The notes under the pieces: model-generated
Database searches by the model: none
The model's input: the letters and a program-made list of their open reading frames with translations, nothing else
Told to the model about the DNA's origin: nothing
Translations under genes and position numbers: made by a program
In this document: piece after piece, positions 26,717-34,880 of the stretch
Layout: every line of letters begins with the position of its first letter
Numbering within the stretch: position 1 is the first letter of the stretch
Assembly (NCBI GenBank): GCA_030403585.1
Contig: JAUEPE010000032.1
Coordinates: 1 to 64,000, forward strand
Origin: Frankia sp. RB7
GTDB lineage: Bacteria > Pseudomonadota > Alphaproteobacteria > Rhizobiales > Xanthobacteraceae
Direction: 5' to 3'
DNA: 64,000 nt

Positions 26717-28258
26717 TCAATTCGCGCCCTCGCGCAGCTTGAACCGCTGGATCTTCCCCGTCGCCGTTTTCGGCAGAGAATCCACCACGTCGATCCAGCG
26801 CGGATATTTCCACGGGCCGATCTTCTGCTTGACGTGATCCTTCAGCATCTCCTGCAGATCCGTCGTCTTCACGCCCGGACGCAGCACGACGAAAGCCTTC
26901 GGCTTCAACAGCCCCTCCGGATCAGCTTCGGGTACGACGGCGGCTTCCAGCACCGCCGGATGCGTGATCAGCGCGCTTTCGACCTCAAAGGGCGAAACCC
27001 AGATGCCGGAGACCTTGAACATGTCGTCGGCACGGCCGCAGAAGGTATAGCGGCCCTCGGCGTCCCTCACATATTTGTCGCCGGTGCGGGTCCACGGGCC
27101 TTCAAAAGTGCGGCGGCTCTTGTGGCGCTGGTTCCAGTAACCCTCGCCGGCCGAGGGCGCATCGACCAGGAGCTCGCCGACCTCGCCGTCGGCAACGTCC
27201 TGGCCGGCCTCGTTGACGAGCCGCACCGCGTAGCCCGGCACCGGCTTGCCGGACGAGCCGTATTTGATGTCGCCCGGCGCGTTCGAGAGGAAGATGTGCA
27301 GCAGCTCAGTCGAGCCGACACCGTCGAGAATATCGACGCTGAAGCGCGATTTCCAGCTGTTGCCGACGGATTCCGGCAGAGCCTCACCCGCGGAGGTGCA
27401 GATGCGCAGCGACTTGCCGCCGCGCTCGGCCTTCATCGTCTCGTCGTTGAGCATCGCCGCGAACAGCGTCGGCACGCCGTAGAAGATCGACGGATTGTAG
27501 CGGTTCATCAGATCGAACATCCGCGCCGGCGTCGGACGCTCGCTGTTCAGAATCGTGGTGGCGCCGACCGACATCGGAAAGGTCAGCGCGTTGCCGAGGC
27601 CATAGGCAAAGAACAGTTTTGCAGCGGAGAGACCGACATCGCTTTCGCGAATGCCGAGCACTTGGTTCGCATAGGTGTCGGCGGTCGCCTGCAAATTCGA
27701 ATGGATGTGGCGCACGCCCTTGGGCATGCCGGTCGAACCGGACGAATAGAGCCAGAACGCCGGCTCATCCGGATGCGTCGCGGCGGTGGTGAATTGATCG
27801 CTCTCATCAGCGATCTCCTCGGCGAGCTGCATGTGGCCATTCTGCTTGGCGCCGGAGACAACGACATGCTCGAGGTCCGGCATGCGGCCGACGACGTCCT
27901 TGATGACGGGGTAGAGCGCTTCGGACACGAACAGCACGCGGGCACGACAGTCGGCGAGGATGTAGGCGTATTGATCCGCAGTCAGCAGCGTGTTGAGCGG
28001 CACCGGCACGATGCCGGCGCGGATCGCGCCCAAGAACACGATCGGGAAGTCGACCGTATCCAGCATGATCATCGCCACGCGCTCCTCGCGGCGGACGCCG
28101 AGACGGCGCAGCATGTTGGCGGCGCGGCGCGTCTCGCGCTGGAGTTCGCCATAAGTGAGCCGGGAAACAGTGTCGTCGAAGACGAGCTTGTCGCCCCGGC
28201 CCTCCTCGACGTTACGGTCGAGCAGCCAGGTCACCGCGTTGTAGGATCCCTCGCTCAC
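26717..28258 (-). CDS. bclA: Benzoate-CoA ligase
   Basis: The 513-residue adenylate-forming enzyme has the P-loop YSSGSTGMPKG (171-181), the FFAYGLGNALTFPMSVGA segment typical of benzoate-CoA ligases, the GSTELLHIFLSN A5 motif and the catalytic A10 Lys502 in TATGKIQRF. It activates benzoate to benzoyl-CoA, the substrate for BoxAB. It is the first gene of the minus-strand run bclA-hydrolase-DUF309-boxC-boxB and is divergent from boxR. Confidence 0.92.
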   Translation of the reverse strand: MSEGSYNAVTWLLDRNVEEGRGDKLVFDDTVSRLTYGELQRETRRAANMLRRLGVRREERVAMIMLDTVDFPIVFLGAIRAGIVPVPLNTLLTADQYAYILADCRARVLFVSEALYPVIKDVVGRMPDLEHVVVSGAKQNGHMQLAEEIADESDQFTTAATHPDEPAFWLYSSGSTGMPKGVRHIHSNLQATADTYANQVLGIRESDVGLSAAKLFFAYGLGNALTFPMSVGATTILNSERPTPARMFDLMNRYNPSIFYGVPTLFAAMLNDETMKAERGGKSLRICTSAGEALPESVGNSWKSRFSVDILDGVGSTELLHIFLSNAPGDIKYGSSGKPVPGYAVRLVNEAGQDVADGEVGELLVDAPSAGEGYWNQRHKSRRTFEGPWTRTGDKYVRDAEGRYTFCGRADDMFKVSGIWVSPFEVESALITHPAVLEAAVVPEADPEGLLKPKAFVVLRPGVKTTDLQEMLKDHVKQKIGPWKYPRWIDVVDSLPKTATGKIQRFKLREGAN

Positions 28259-28278
28259 GGTCGTCTCCCCCGAATTTA

Positions 28279-28290
28279 GAATTATAATTC
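28279..28290. promoter_or_regulatory. 12-bp palindrome in the bclA-boxR control region
   Basis: GAATTATAATTC is a perfect palindrome 21 bp from the bclA start, in an AT-rich patch that may form the bclA promoter. The same gap carries the BoxR-like site at 28331. Its function is not established. Confidence 0.4.
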
Positions 28291-28330
28291 ATAGAAAGAC
28301 ACTGCGACAGCTTGCTGTCAATGCCAGCAG

Positions 28331-28343
28331 GCATTATGTTTCA
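28331..28343. promoter_or_regulatory. BoxR-like operator between bclA and boxR
   Basis: GCATTATGTTTCA matches GCACTTTGTTTCA at 25325-25337 in 11 of 13 positions. Its place between the divergent ligase and regulator genes fits repression of both by BoxR, relieved by benzoyl-CoA. It is more degenerate than the other copies. Confidence 0.5.
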
Positions 28344-28396
28344 CTAAAGCGCGCCGCAGGACGTCTTTTAAGGAAGGCATTCGCTAAAGAAGGCTC

Positions 28397-29305
28397 ATGA
28401 CCGACAGTCCCGACGCCGAATCCCGCTTTCTCGAACAGCTCGGCCAACGCGTCCGCACCATGCGCGCGCTGCGCGGCATGTCGCGCAAGGTGCTCGCCAA
28501 GGTATCAGGAATTTCCGAGCGCTACATCGCGCAGCTCGAGAGCGGCAAGGGTAACGTCTCGATCGTACTGCTCCGCCGCGTGTCCGACGCGATGGGTGCG
28601 CACCTCGAAGACCTGCTGCCTAGCGCCGATCCGACGCCGGACTGGCAGATGTTTCGCGATCTGCTGCGCAAGGCGACACCGGCGCAGATCGCGCAAGCCA
28701 AGGACCTGCTCGTCGGCGGCAGTGCCTCCGCGCCCCGACGCGCGCCGTTCTGCGGCATCGCGCTGATCGGCCTGCGCGGCGCCGGCAAATCGACGCTGGG
28801 GCGGATGCTGGCGAAAAAGATCGGCTGGAGCTTTGTCGAGCTCAACAAGGAGGTCGAGCAGCAGAACGGCCTCTCGGTCGCCGAGATCATCGCGCTCTAC
28901 GGCCAGGAAGGCTTTCGCCGCATGGAGCAGGCCGCGCTGCAGCAGCTGCTCGCGCGCAACGAGCTGATGGTGCTGGCAACCGGCGGCGGCATCGTCTCGG
29001 AGCCTTTGACCTTCGACCAGATCCTGTCGTCGTTCTACACGATCTGGCTGAAGGCCGAGCCCGAGGAGCACATGGCCCGCGTCCGCCGCCAGGGCGATCT
29101 GCGCCCGATGGCGGATGACCGCTCCGCCATGGCCGAGCTGCGCAACATCTTACTCAGCCGCGAGCCGCTCTATGCGCGCGCGACGGCGGTGGTGGATACG
29201 GCGGGGCTGTCGGTCGATGCGGCGGCTGCAAGGTTGATCGATGCGGTGCGGCCGGTGCTGCAGAACGAAGCGCGCAGCTTCGGGCTGCGGAGCGTGGCGC
29301 TGTAG
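28397..29305 (+). CDS. boxR: BoxR/BzdR-type benzoyl-CoA-responsive repressor
   Basis: The 302-residue protein has an HTH-3 (Cro/cI-like) domain (about 16-71, QRVRTMRALRGMSRK and ISERYIAQLESGKGNVS), a linker, and a shikimate-kinase-like domain (about 117-290). The latter has a Walker A motif GLRGAGKST (125-133), the GQEGFRRME segment and LATGGGIV. This fusion is the hallmark of BoxR/BzdR, in which the kinase-like domain senses benzoyl-CoA. It is divergent from bclA. Confidence 0.93.
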   Translation: MTDSPDAESRFLEQLGQRVRTMRALRGMSRKVLAKVSGISERYIAQLESGKGNVSIVLLRRVSDAMGAHLEDLLPSADPTPDWQMFRDLLRKATPAQIAQAKDLLVGGSASAPRRAPFCGIALIGLRGAGKSTLGRMLAKKIGWSFVELNKEVEQQNGLSVAEIIALYGQEGFRRMEQAALQQLLARNELMVLATGGGIVSEPLTFDQILSSFYTIWLKAEPEEHMARVRRQGDLRPMADDRSAMAELRNILLSREPLYARATAVVDTAGLSVDAAAARLIDAVRPVLQNEARSFGLRSVAL

Positions 29306-29336
29306 ACGGGTCAGTCCCTCGCTACGTCCAAGCGCT

Positions 29337-29656
29337 CCGCTGTCGTCCCTGCGAACCAGGCGGTGTGAAAAGTCGATCGCGGCAAGACTCCATAGAATAA
29401 GACTCTATGCCGCATCGTTTATCAGCGTCTCGCGAGAAGACTCCTTTCTCTGAAGCGTCCGCGAAAGAATTTGATTCTAGCTCAAGATGACAGCGCCGAC
29501 TTTTCACACAGCCTGGAACGCAGGGACCCATATCGCGTGATCCATCGATTGTGGTCGCTGGTAATCCCGAATGACCAATCTTCGCAAAACTTCTCCCTGT
29601 GGTTATGGGTCCCGGATCGGCGCGCCTAAGGGCGCGCTTGTCCGGGACGACAGCGG
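29337..29656. mobile_element. MITE-like nested palindromic element
   Basis: The outer ends CCGCTGTCGTCCC (29337-29349) and GGGACGACAGCGG (29644-29656) are exact inverted repeats. Within them a second pair, GTGTGAAAAGTCG (29363-29375) and CGACTTTTCACAC (29497-29509), bounds a less GC-rich block. No open frame of substance is present. It fills the gap between boxR and the haemoglobin gene and shares its outer core with the palindrome at 9594-9645. A non-autonomous mobile element or composite REP is the best reading. Confidence 0.6.
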
Positions 29657-29716
29657 GGCTTTTGCGCGACCTCCAACAACATATATCAAAGCCCAATAGC
29701 AATTTTGGGACCAACG

Positions 29717-30112
29717 ATGACCGACAGCGACGTCACCACCTCCATGTTCGAGCGGGTCGGCGGCAGGGCCACGATCGACCTTCTGGTCGACCGCTTCTAC
29801 GACCGCATGGACACGCTGCCGGAAGCAAAAGTCATCCGCGCGATGCATGCGGACGATCTTGGCCTGATCAGGGACGTGCTGAAGCGCTATCTCACCGAAT
29901 GGACGGGCGGCCCAAAGCTCTACTCTCCGGAGAAAGGCCATCCGCGACTGCGGCAACGGCATATCGGCTTTGCCATCGGCGACGCCGAGCGCGATGCTTG
30001 GCTGCTGTGCATGCGCGGCGCGATGGAGGAGACGGTGACAGATAGCGCCGCACGGCAGGACCTCGACCGCGCGATATCCGGGCTTGCCGACTGGATGCGC
30101 AACCGGCAGTGA
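29717..30112 (+). CDS. Truncated haemoglobin, group II
   Basis: The ATG at 29717 (MTDSDVTTS), with GGGA just upstream, gives 131 residues. The globin has Tyr29 at the B10-like position (DRFYDRM), the TEWTGGPKLY stretch, proximal His82 in GHPRLRQRH and Trp95 (ERDAWLLCM), matching the group II (TrHbO) pattern. These proteins bind oxygen or nitric oxide and are linked to microaerobic or nitrosative stress. The gene ends six bases before the convergent B12-domain gene. Confidence 0.9.
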   Translation: MTDSDVTTSMFERVGGRATIDLLVDRFYDRMDTLPEAKVIRAMHADDLGLIRDVLKRYLTEWTGGPKLYSPEKGHPRLRQRHIGFAIGDAERDAWLLCMRGAMEETVTDSAARQDLDRAISGLADWMRNRQ

Positions 30113-30118
30113 GCGGAT

Positions 30119-30898
30119 TTAGTCGAGGCCGAGCGCGCTGATATCGGGCGCGAGCGTCACGCCCGGGATCGGCGGCACCCGGCCGGTTTTAACGGCATAG
30201 CCGCCGAGCACGATGTTGGGACGGTGAGGCGCGGGCAGCGCCTGCACGCGTTCGACGAGCGCGGTGACGGCATCGCCCTGTTCGGGCAGCGCGATCGAGA
30301 CCAGCAGCGTCCTGGATTCGCCCGCAAGCGAAGGTTCGGACAAGGCATCAAGGACCGTGCGATCGTCGACGTGGCGCGTGCGCCATCCCTGGTCCTGCAG
30401 CCAGAGGCCGAGGATGCGAATGCCGACAGAATGAGTATTGCCCGGCGCGTTCATCAGGAAATAGCAGCCGTCGCCAACAGACCGCTCCGGTTGCGACCAC
30501 GCCCGCTTGATTCTGGCCTCGACGAGATCAATCACCCGTTCGGCGAAGGTGGTGAATTCGTGCTCGCCTTCGACAGTGAGCGTACCTTGCTCCCAGGCGT
30601 TGCCGATCTCGTAGAGCATCGGCGCGATCATGCCGACGAGAATGTCGACCGGCCGGCAATGCGCGGCGATGGCGTCGTCGACCAACGGCCCGGCCGCGTC
30701 GAAATCGCTCCTGCGCCCGGCGGAAAACAGCGACTGAAAAATGTCCCTCAGTGCGACCGCATGGGCATATTCGTCGCCGCTGAGCAGATCCGGCTTCTCC
30801 CCCGCGCATTTCCGGCACAGCCCATGCGTGATGCCGAGATCCGCATGCGGCGGCATCTCGCCAATGAACTGCTGGCAATGGGCACACCATTTCAGCAC
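30119..30898 (-). CDS. Cobalamin-binding protein with light-sensor-type motif and Cys4 N-terminus
   Basis: The 259-residue protein has three parts: an N-terminal zinc-ribbon-like segment with Cys5-x2-Cys8 and Cys28-x2-Cys31; a helical B12-cap region with Trp102-x9-Glu112-His113, the W-x9-EH signature of CarH/AerR-type photosensors; and a Rossmann-like B12 domain with His156-x2-Gly159 (N-T-H-S-V-G) as the probable lower cobalt ligand. No DNA-binding or enzymatic domain is present, so it may act through protein contacts. It follows the IclR gene on the same strand after 112 bp. Confidence 0.8.
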   Translation of the reverse strand: MLKWCAHCQQFIGEMPPHADLGITHGLCRKCAGEKPDLLSGDEYAHAVALRDIFQSLFSAGRRSDFDAAGPLVDDAIAAHCRPVDILVGMIAPMLYEIGNAWEQGTLTVEGEHEFTTFAERVIDLVEARIKRAWSQPERSVGDGCYFLMNAPGNTHSVGIRILGLWLQDQGWRTRHVDDRTVLDALSEPSLAGESRTLLVSIALPEQGDAVTALVERVQALPAPHRPNIVLGGYAVKTGRVPPIPGVTLAPDISALGLD

Positions 30899-31010
30899 GC
30901 AGCCACTCCCCGCCTCGGTTCGACCCAGCCTAGCGCAGCATCGCCGCTTGCAAAAGCGATAGCGGCTCGACGCAAGCGGTGACGGGGTGGTGTCGCGCAG
31001 CGCGTCCGGG

Positions 31011-31796
31011 CTACAACAACTGCGAACGTACCGACTCCGCCCCCTCGCGCAGCAGCGGCAAAAACCGCTCGATCAGTTCCTGCGTCGGCACGCGATCGAC
31101 ATGGGCGCCCATGTTGATGGCGGCGACAATCACATTGTCGTAACGACGCACCGGCACCGAGATCGAGCGGAAATGCGGCTCGGCCTCGCGATCGACCAGT
31201 GAATAGCCCTGCGCGCGATCAGCAGCGATGCTTGCGAGTAGCGTCTTGGAATCGGTTACCGTCTCCGGCGTCAGAGCCTCGCGCTTCATTTTTTTCAGGC
31301 GCGCGAGCAGATCGGCATCGTCGAGCTGGCCGAGCATGGCACGGCCGACCGAGGTGCAGAACGCCGGCAACCGATAGCCGATCTCCAATCCGCCGGAGAA
31401 CATCCGTGCCGGGCTGCTGCGGGCGATGAACACGACATCGTCGCCGTCGAGCACCGCGAGCGAGGAGATTTCGTTGGCCGCGGTCGCGACGCGATCGAGC
31501 ACAGGCTGCAAGACCGTGACGAGCTGGTTGGAGCGCAGATAGGAGGCCGCCAGCGTCAGCACATGCGGCGTTAGCGAGAACAGTTTTCCGTCGCCACTGA
31601 CAAAGCCGCCGCGCTGGAGCGTGAACAGCATGCGCCGCGCCGTGGCGCGCGGCAATTCGGCGGCGCGAGCGAGATCGCTCAGCGTCATCGGGCCTGAGTT
31701 GGTGCCGAAGCATTGCAAGAGGCGCAGGCCGCGATCGAGGGCTTCGACGAAATCCGTCGCGCGCTCGTCAGTCTCGCTCCGCTTTGGCTTGGGCAT
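31011..31796 (-). CDS. IclR-family regulator, PcaU/PobR-like
   Basis: The start at MPKPKRSE (31796) gives 261 residues; the frame stays open to 31850. It has an N-terminal winged HTH (about 17-75, LLQCFGTNSGPMTLSDLARAAELPRATARRMLFTL) and a C-terminal IclR ligand domain with RLPAFCTSVGRAML and the final SISVPVR-IVAAINMG strands. PcaU/PobR/PcaR members sense aromatic acids such as protocatechuate. It is divergent from the Rieske oxygenase gene and probably controls it. Confidence 0.87.
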   Translation of the reverse strand: MPKPKRSETDERATDFVEALDRGLRLLQCFGTNSGPMTLSDLARAAELPRATARRMLFTLQRGGFVSGDGKLFSLTPHVLTLAASYLRSNQLVTVLQPVLDRVATAANEISSLAVLDGDDVVFIARSSPARMFSGGLEIGYRLPAFCTSVGRAMLGQLDDADLLARLKKMKREALTPETVTDSKTLLASIAADRAQGYSLVDREAEPHFRSISVPVRRYDNVIVAAINMGAHVDRVPTQELIERFLPLLREGAESVRSQLL

Positions 31797-31852
31797 GGGG
31801 TCGGGATAGTCCTGCAAAATAGTGCTTGCTGCCTTTCCTAGGCATGTCATAA

Positions 31853-31877
31853 TTCGCCCATTCGTTCAATAGGCGAA
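31853..31877. promoter_or_regulatory. Inverted repeat between the IclR and Rieske genes
   Basis: TTCGCC (31853-31858) and GGCGAA (31872-31877) are exact inverted copies separated by 13 bp, midway between divergent start codons. This is a candidate operator for the IclR protein. Confidence 0.5.
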
Positions 31878-31911
31878 CAAAACGCCCCTTGCGAAAAAGG
31901 ACGCGACCGCC

Positions 31912-33270
31912 ATGATGAGCCAGGAGCAGAACGACCTGATCACCCGCACCGGGCCGAAAGACCCGTGCGGCAGACTGATGCGGAGCTACTGGCAGCCGGC
32001 GGCCCTGGTCGACGAGTTGGAAGGCGAACGGCCGATCCGTCCCGTCAAGCTGCTCGGCGAGAACCTGGTGCTGTTTCGCGACGAGACCGGGCGCTACGGA
32101 CTGATCGATCGTCATTGCGCCCATCGCGGCGCCGACCTCGCCTTCGGACGGCTCGAACATGGCGGCCTGCGCTGCGCCTTCCATGGCTGGCTGTTCGACG
32201 CGACCGGCCAGTGTATCGAGACGCCGGCCGAGCCGAAGGATTCAAAACTCTGCCAGAACATTCGCCAGCGCTCCTATCCCGTGGTGGAGAAGAGCGGCAT
32301 CCTCTGGGCTTATCTGGGCGAGGGTGAACCGCCGGCATTTCCTGAGATCGACTGTTTCGTCGCACCTGGCACGCATACTTTCGCGTTCAAGGGCCACATG
32401 GCCTGCAACTGGCTGCAGGCGCTGGAGGTCGGCATCGATCCCGCGCACGCCTCCTATCTGCATCGCTTCTTCGAGGACGAGGACACCTCCACCGCCTACG
32501 GCAAGCAGTTCCGCGGCGCTTCGGCCGGCAGTGATCTGCCGATGACAAAGATCCTGCGCGAATACGACCGCCCGATCATCAATGTCGAGCACACCGAATA
32601 CGGTCTGCGGCTGATCACGCTGCGCGAGATCGACGAGGAGCGCACCCATGTGCGCGTCACCAACCAGCTGTTCCCGCATGGCTTCGTCATCCCCATGAGC
32701 ACGGAGATGACGATCACGCAGTGGCACGTGCCGATCGACGACGAGAACTGCTACTGGTACGCGATCTTCACCAGCTATTCGAACCCGGTCGACAAGAAGA
32801 AGATGCGCGAGCAGCGGCTCGAGCTCTACGAGCTGCCCGACTACGTCTCGCGGAAGAACCGCGGCAACGATTACGGCTTCGATCCGCACGAGCAGCAGAT
32901 CGCGACCTACACCGGCATGGGCAATGACATCAACGTCCACGACCAGTGGGCGGTGGAATCGATGGGCGCGATCCAGGACCGTACCAAGGAGCATCTCGGC
33001 TCGAGCGACAAGGCGATCGTGCAATATCGCCGCCTGCTGCGGCAGGAGATCGAGAAGGTCGGCGTCGGCGAGAAGCCGATGCTGTTCCTGGATGAGACCA
33101 ATGCGCGCAGCATCCAGGGACCGGCCACGATGGACGGCATCGGGCCGACGCGGGGCTGGGAGACCTACTGGATGGAAGTCGACGTCAAGCGCCGCCGCGG
33201 CGCGCCGTGGACCGCGCCGGTGCCGAAGGAGATTGCCGACAACGTGCATCGGCTGACGGCGGCGGAGTGA
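31912..33270 (+). CDS. Rieske aromatic-ring-hydroxylating oxygenase, alpha subunit
   Basis: The 452-residue protein has the Rieske [2Fe-2S] ligands Cys69-x-His71 and Cys88-x2-His91, and the mononuclear iron motif D176-x2-H179-x4-H184. It belongs to the phthalate/3-chlorobenzoate oxygenase type that uses only alpha subunits. No matching reductase or ferredoxin is nearby. A GS-like ligase gene follows on the same strand, and the divergent IclR gene suggests aromatic induction. The substrate is unknown. Confidence 0.9.
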   Translation: MMSQEQNDLITRTGPKDPCGRLMRSYWQPAALVDELEGERPIRPVKLLGENLVLFRDETGRYGLIDRHCAHRGADLAFGRLEHGGLRCAFHGWLFDATGQCIETPAEPKDSKLCQNIRQRSYPVVEKSGILWAYLGEGEPPAFPEIDCFVAPGTHTFAFKGHMACNWLQALEVGIDPAHASYLHRFFEDEDTSTAYGKQFRGASAGSDLPMTKILREYDRPIINVEHTEYGLRLITLREIDEERTHVRVTNQLFPHGFVIPMSTEMTITQWHVPIDDENCYWYAIFTSYSNPVDKKKMREQRLELYELPDYVSRKNRGNDYGFDPHEQQIATYTGMGNDINVHDQWAVESMGAIQDRTKEHLGSSDKAIVQYRRLLRQEIEKVGVGEKPMLFLDETNARSIQGPATMDGIGPTRGWETYWMEVDVKRRRGAPWTAPVPKEIADNVHRLTAAE

Positions 33271-33292
33271 GGTTCGTGCACGGCCTCCCCTT

Positions 33293-33379
33293 CGTCATTG
33301 CGAGCGCAGCGAAGCAATCCAGACTGCCTCCGCGGAAAGACTCTGGATTGCTTCGTCGCAAGAGCTCCTCGCAATGACG
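33293..33379. repeat. Palindromic repeat CGTCATTGCGAG...CTCGCAATGACG, copy 1
   Basis: The block starts CGTCATTGCGAG and ends CTCGCAATGACG, with GCAATCCAGA and TCTGGATTGC inside as a second inverted pair. A diverged copy is at 37576-37692. Here it lies in the gap between the oxygenase and GS-like genes and could reduce read-through into the latter. Confidence 0.75.
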
Positions 33380-33435
33380 GGGCATGTGGCAGGCGTCTTG
33401 CACCCGTCGAGCATCATGACCGAGGAGCAATCACA

Positions 33436-34872
33436 GTGACTTTCGTCGCGCGTCATGCGCTGTGGTCGGATGAGCAGAACGACGCCGCAGCGCGCATGCG
33501 CCGCGTCGTCGAGGAAAAGAATCTCGAGGTCATCCGCCTCGCCTTCCCCGACCAGCACGGCATTTTGCGCGGCAAGACCATCATCGCCTCCGAGGCGATC
33601 GCCTCGCTGGAAAGCGGTTGCTCCATCACCACCACCATGCTCGCCAAGGACACGTCGCATCGCACGGTGTTTCCGGTGTTCACCGCGGGCGGCGGGTTCG
33701 GTGTGAAGGAGATGGAGGGCGCGGCCGACGTACTGATGGTCGCCGATCCCACCACGTTTCGCGTGCTGCCGTGGGCGCCGGCCACGGGCTGGGTTCTCTG
33801 CGATCTCTATTTCAACAACGGCCGCCCGGTGCCGTTCGCGACCCGCGGGCTTTATCGCAAGGTGCTCGACGAGCTCGGCAGCCGCGGCCACGATTTCGTC
33901 GCCGGCCTCGAGGTCGAATTCCATATCTTCAAGCTCGATGATCCGCATATGCGGCCCGAGGATGCCGGGCAGCCCGGCACACCTCCATCAGTGAGCCTAC
34001 TCTCTCACGGCTATCAATACCTCACCGAGCAGCGTTTTGATCAGATGGAGCCGGTGCTCGAGACTTTACGACGCGACATTGTCGCGCTCGGGCTCCCCTT
34101 ACGCTCCGTCGAGGTCGAGTTCGGGCCGAGCCAGTGCGAATTCACCTTCGCTCCGAAAAAGGGGCTGGAGCCCGCAGACAACATGGTGCTGTTTCGCAGC
34201 GCCGTGAAGCAGATCGCGCGCCGCCACGGCTATCACGCCACGTTCATGTGCCGGCCGAAACTGCCGAACCTGGTCGCGAGCGGCTGGCATTTGCATCAGT
34301 CGGTCGTCTCGCGCGCGAGCGGCGAGAACCAGTTCACGGCGAAGGAAGGTGCCGCGCCGCTGAGTGAATTCGGCCGCGCCTGGCTCGCCGGCCTGCTCGA
34401 TCACGCCCGTGCGGCCACCGTGTTCACCACGCCGACCATCAACGGTTACAAGCGCTACCGCTCCTATTCGCTGGCGCCGGACCGCGCGATCTGGGGCCGC
34501 GACAATCGCGGCGTGATGATCCGCGTGCTCGGTGGCGCGGGCGATGCCGCCACGCGCCTGGAAAACCGCGTCGGCGAGCCCGCCGCCAATCCCTATCTCT
34601 ACATGGCCGCCCAGATCCTCTCAGGCCTCGACGGTGTCGACCGCGAGCTCGATCCCGGCCCCTCGGCCGACACGCCCTACGAGACCGAGGCGCCGCTATT
34701 GCCGAAGTCGCTGCGCGATGCGGTCTCCGCGGTGAAGGAGGATCCGTTCTTCCGCGAAAAATTCGGCGCGGAGTTCATCGACTATTACACCCACATCAAA
34801 AACGCCGAGATCGACCGCTTCCTCGCGGAGGTGACCGATTGGGAACATCGCGAGTATTTCGAGATGTTCTGA
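33436..34872 (+). CDS. Glutamine-synthetase-like ligase
   Basis: A GTG at 33436 with GAGGAG at 33422-33427 is the best start and gives 478 residues; the frame is open further into the repeat. The GS fold is clear: FPDQHGILRGK near residue 36, the E-x-E metal strand GLEVEFHIF, VEVEFGPSQCEF, SGWHLHQS, and NGYKRYRSYSLAP...WGRDNR in the active site. It is not a classical GlnA. Relatives ligate glutamate to amines (PuuA, GlmA) or arylamines (TdnQ/AtdA1). With the Rieske gene upstream, an arylamine gamma-glutamyl ligase is possible. Confidence 0.82.
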   Translation: MTFVARHALWSDEQNDAAARMRRVVEEKNLEVIRLAFPDQHGILRGKTIIASEAIASLESGCSITTTMLAKDTSHRTVFPVFTAGGGFGVKEMEGAADVLMVADPTTFRVLPWAPATGWVLCDLYFNNGRPVPFATRGLYRKVLDELGSRGHDFVAGLEVEFHIFKLDDPHMRPEDAGQPGTPPSVSLLSHGYQYLTEQRFDQMEPVLETLRRDIVALGLPLRSVEVEFGPSQCEFTFAPKKGLEPADNMVLFRSAVKQIARRHGYHATFMCRPKLPNLVASGWHLHQSVVSRASGENQFTAKEGAAPLSEFGRAWLAGLLDHARAATVFTTPTINGYKRYRSYSLAPDRAIWGRDNRGVMIRVLGGAGDAATRLENRVGEPAANPYLYMAAQILSGLDGVDRELDPGPSADTPYETEAPLLPKSLRDAVSAVKEDPFFREKFGAEFIDYYTHIKNAEIDRFLAEVTDWEHREYFEMF

Positions 34873-34880
34873 CCGCTCGG

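Noticed and set aside
33416..33439. Seven-codon upstream ORF overlapping the GTG start of the GS-like gene
   Set aside because: It is too short to separate from chance, though the overlap could in principle couple translation.
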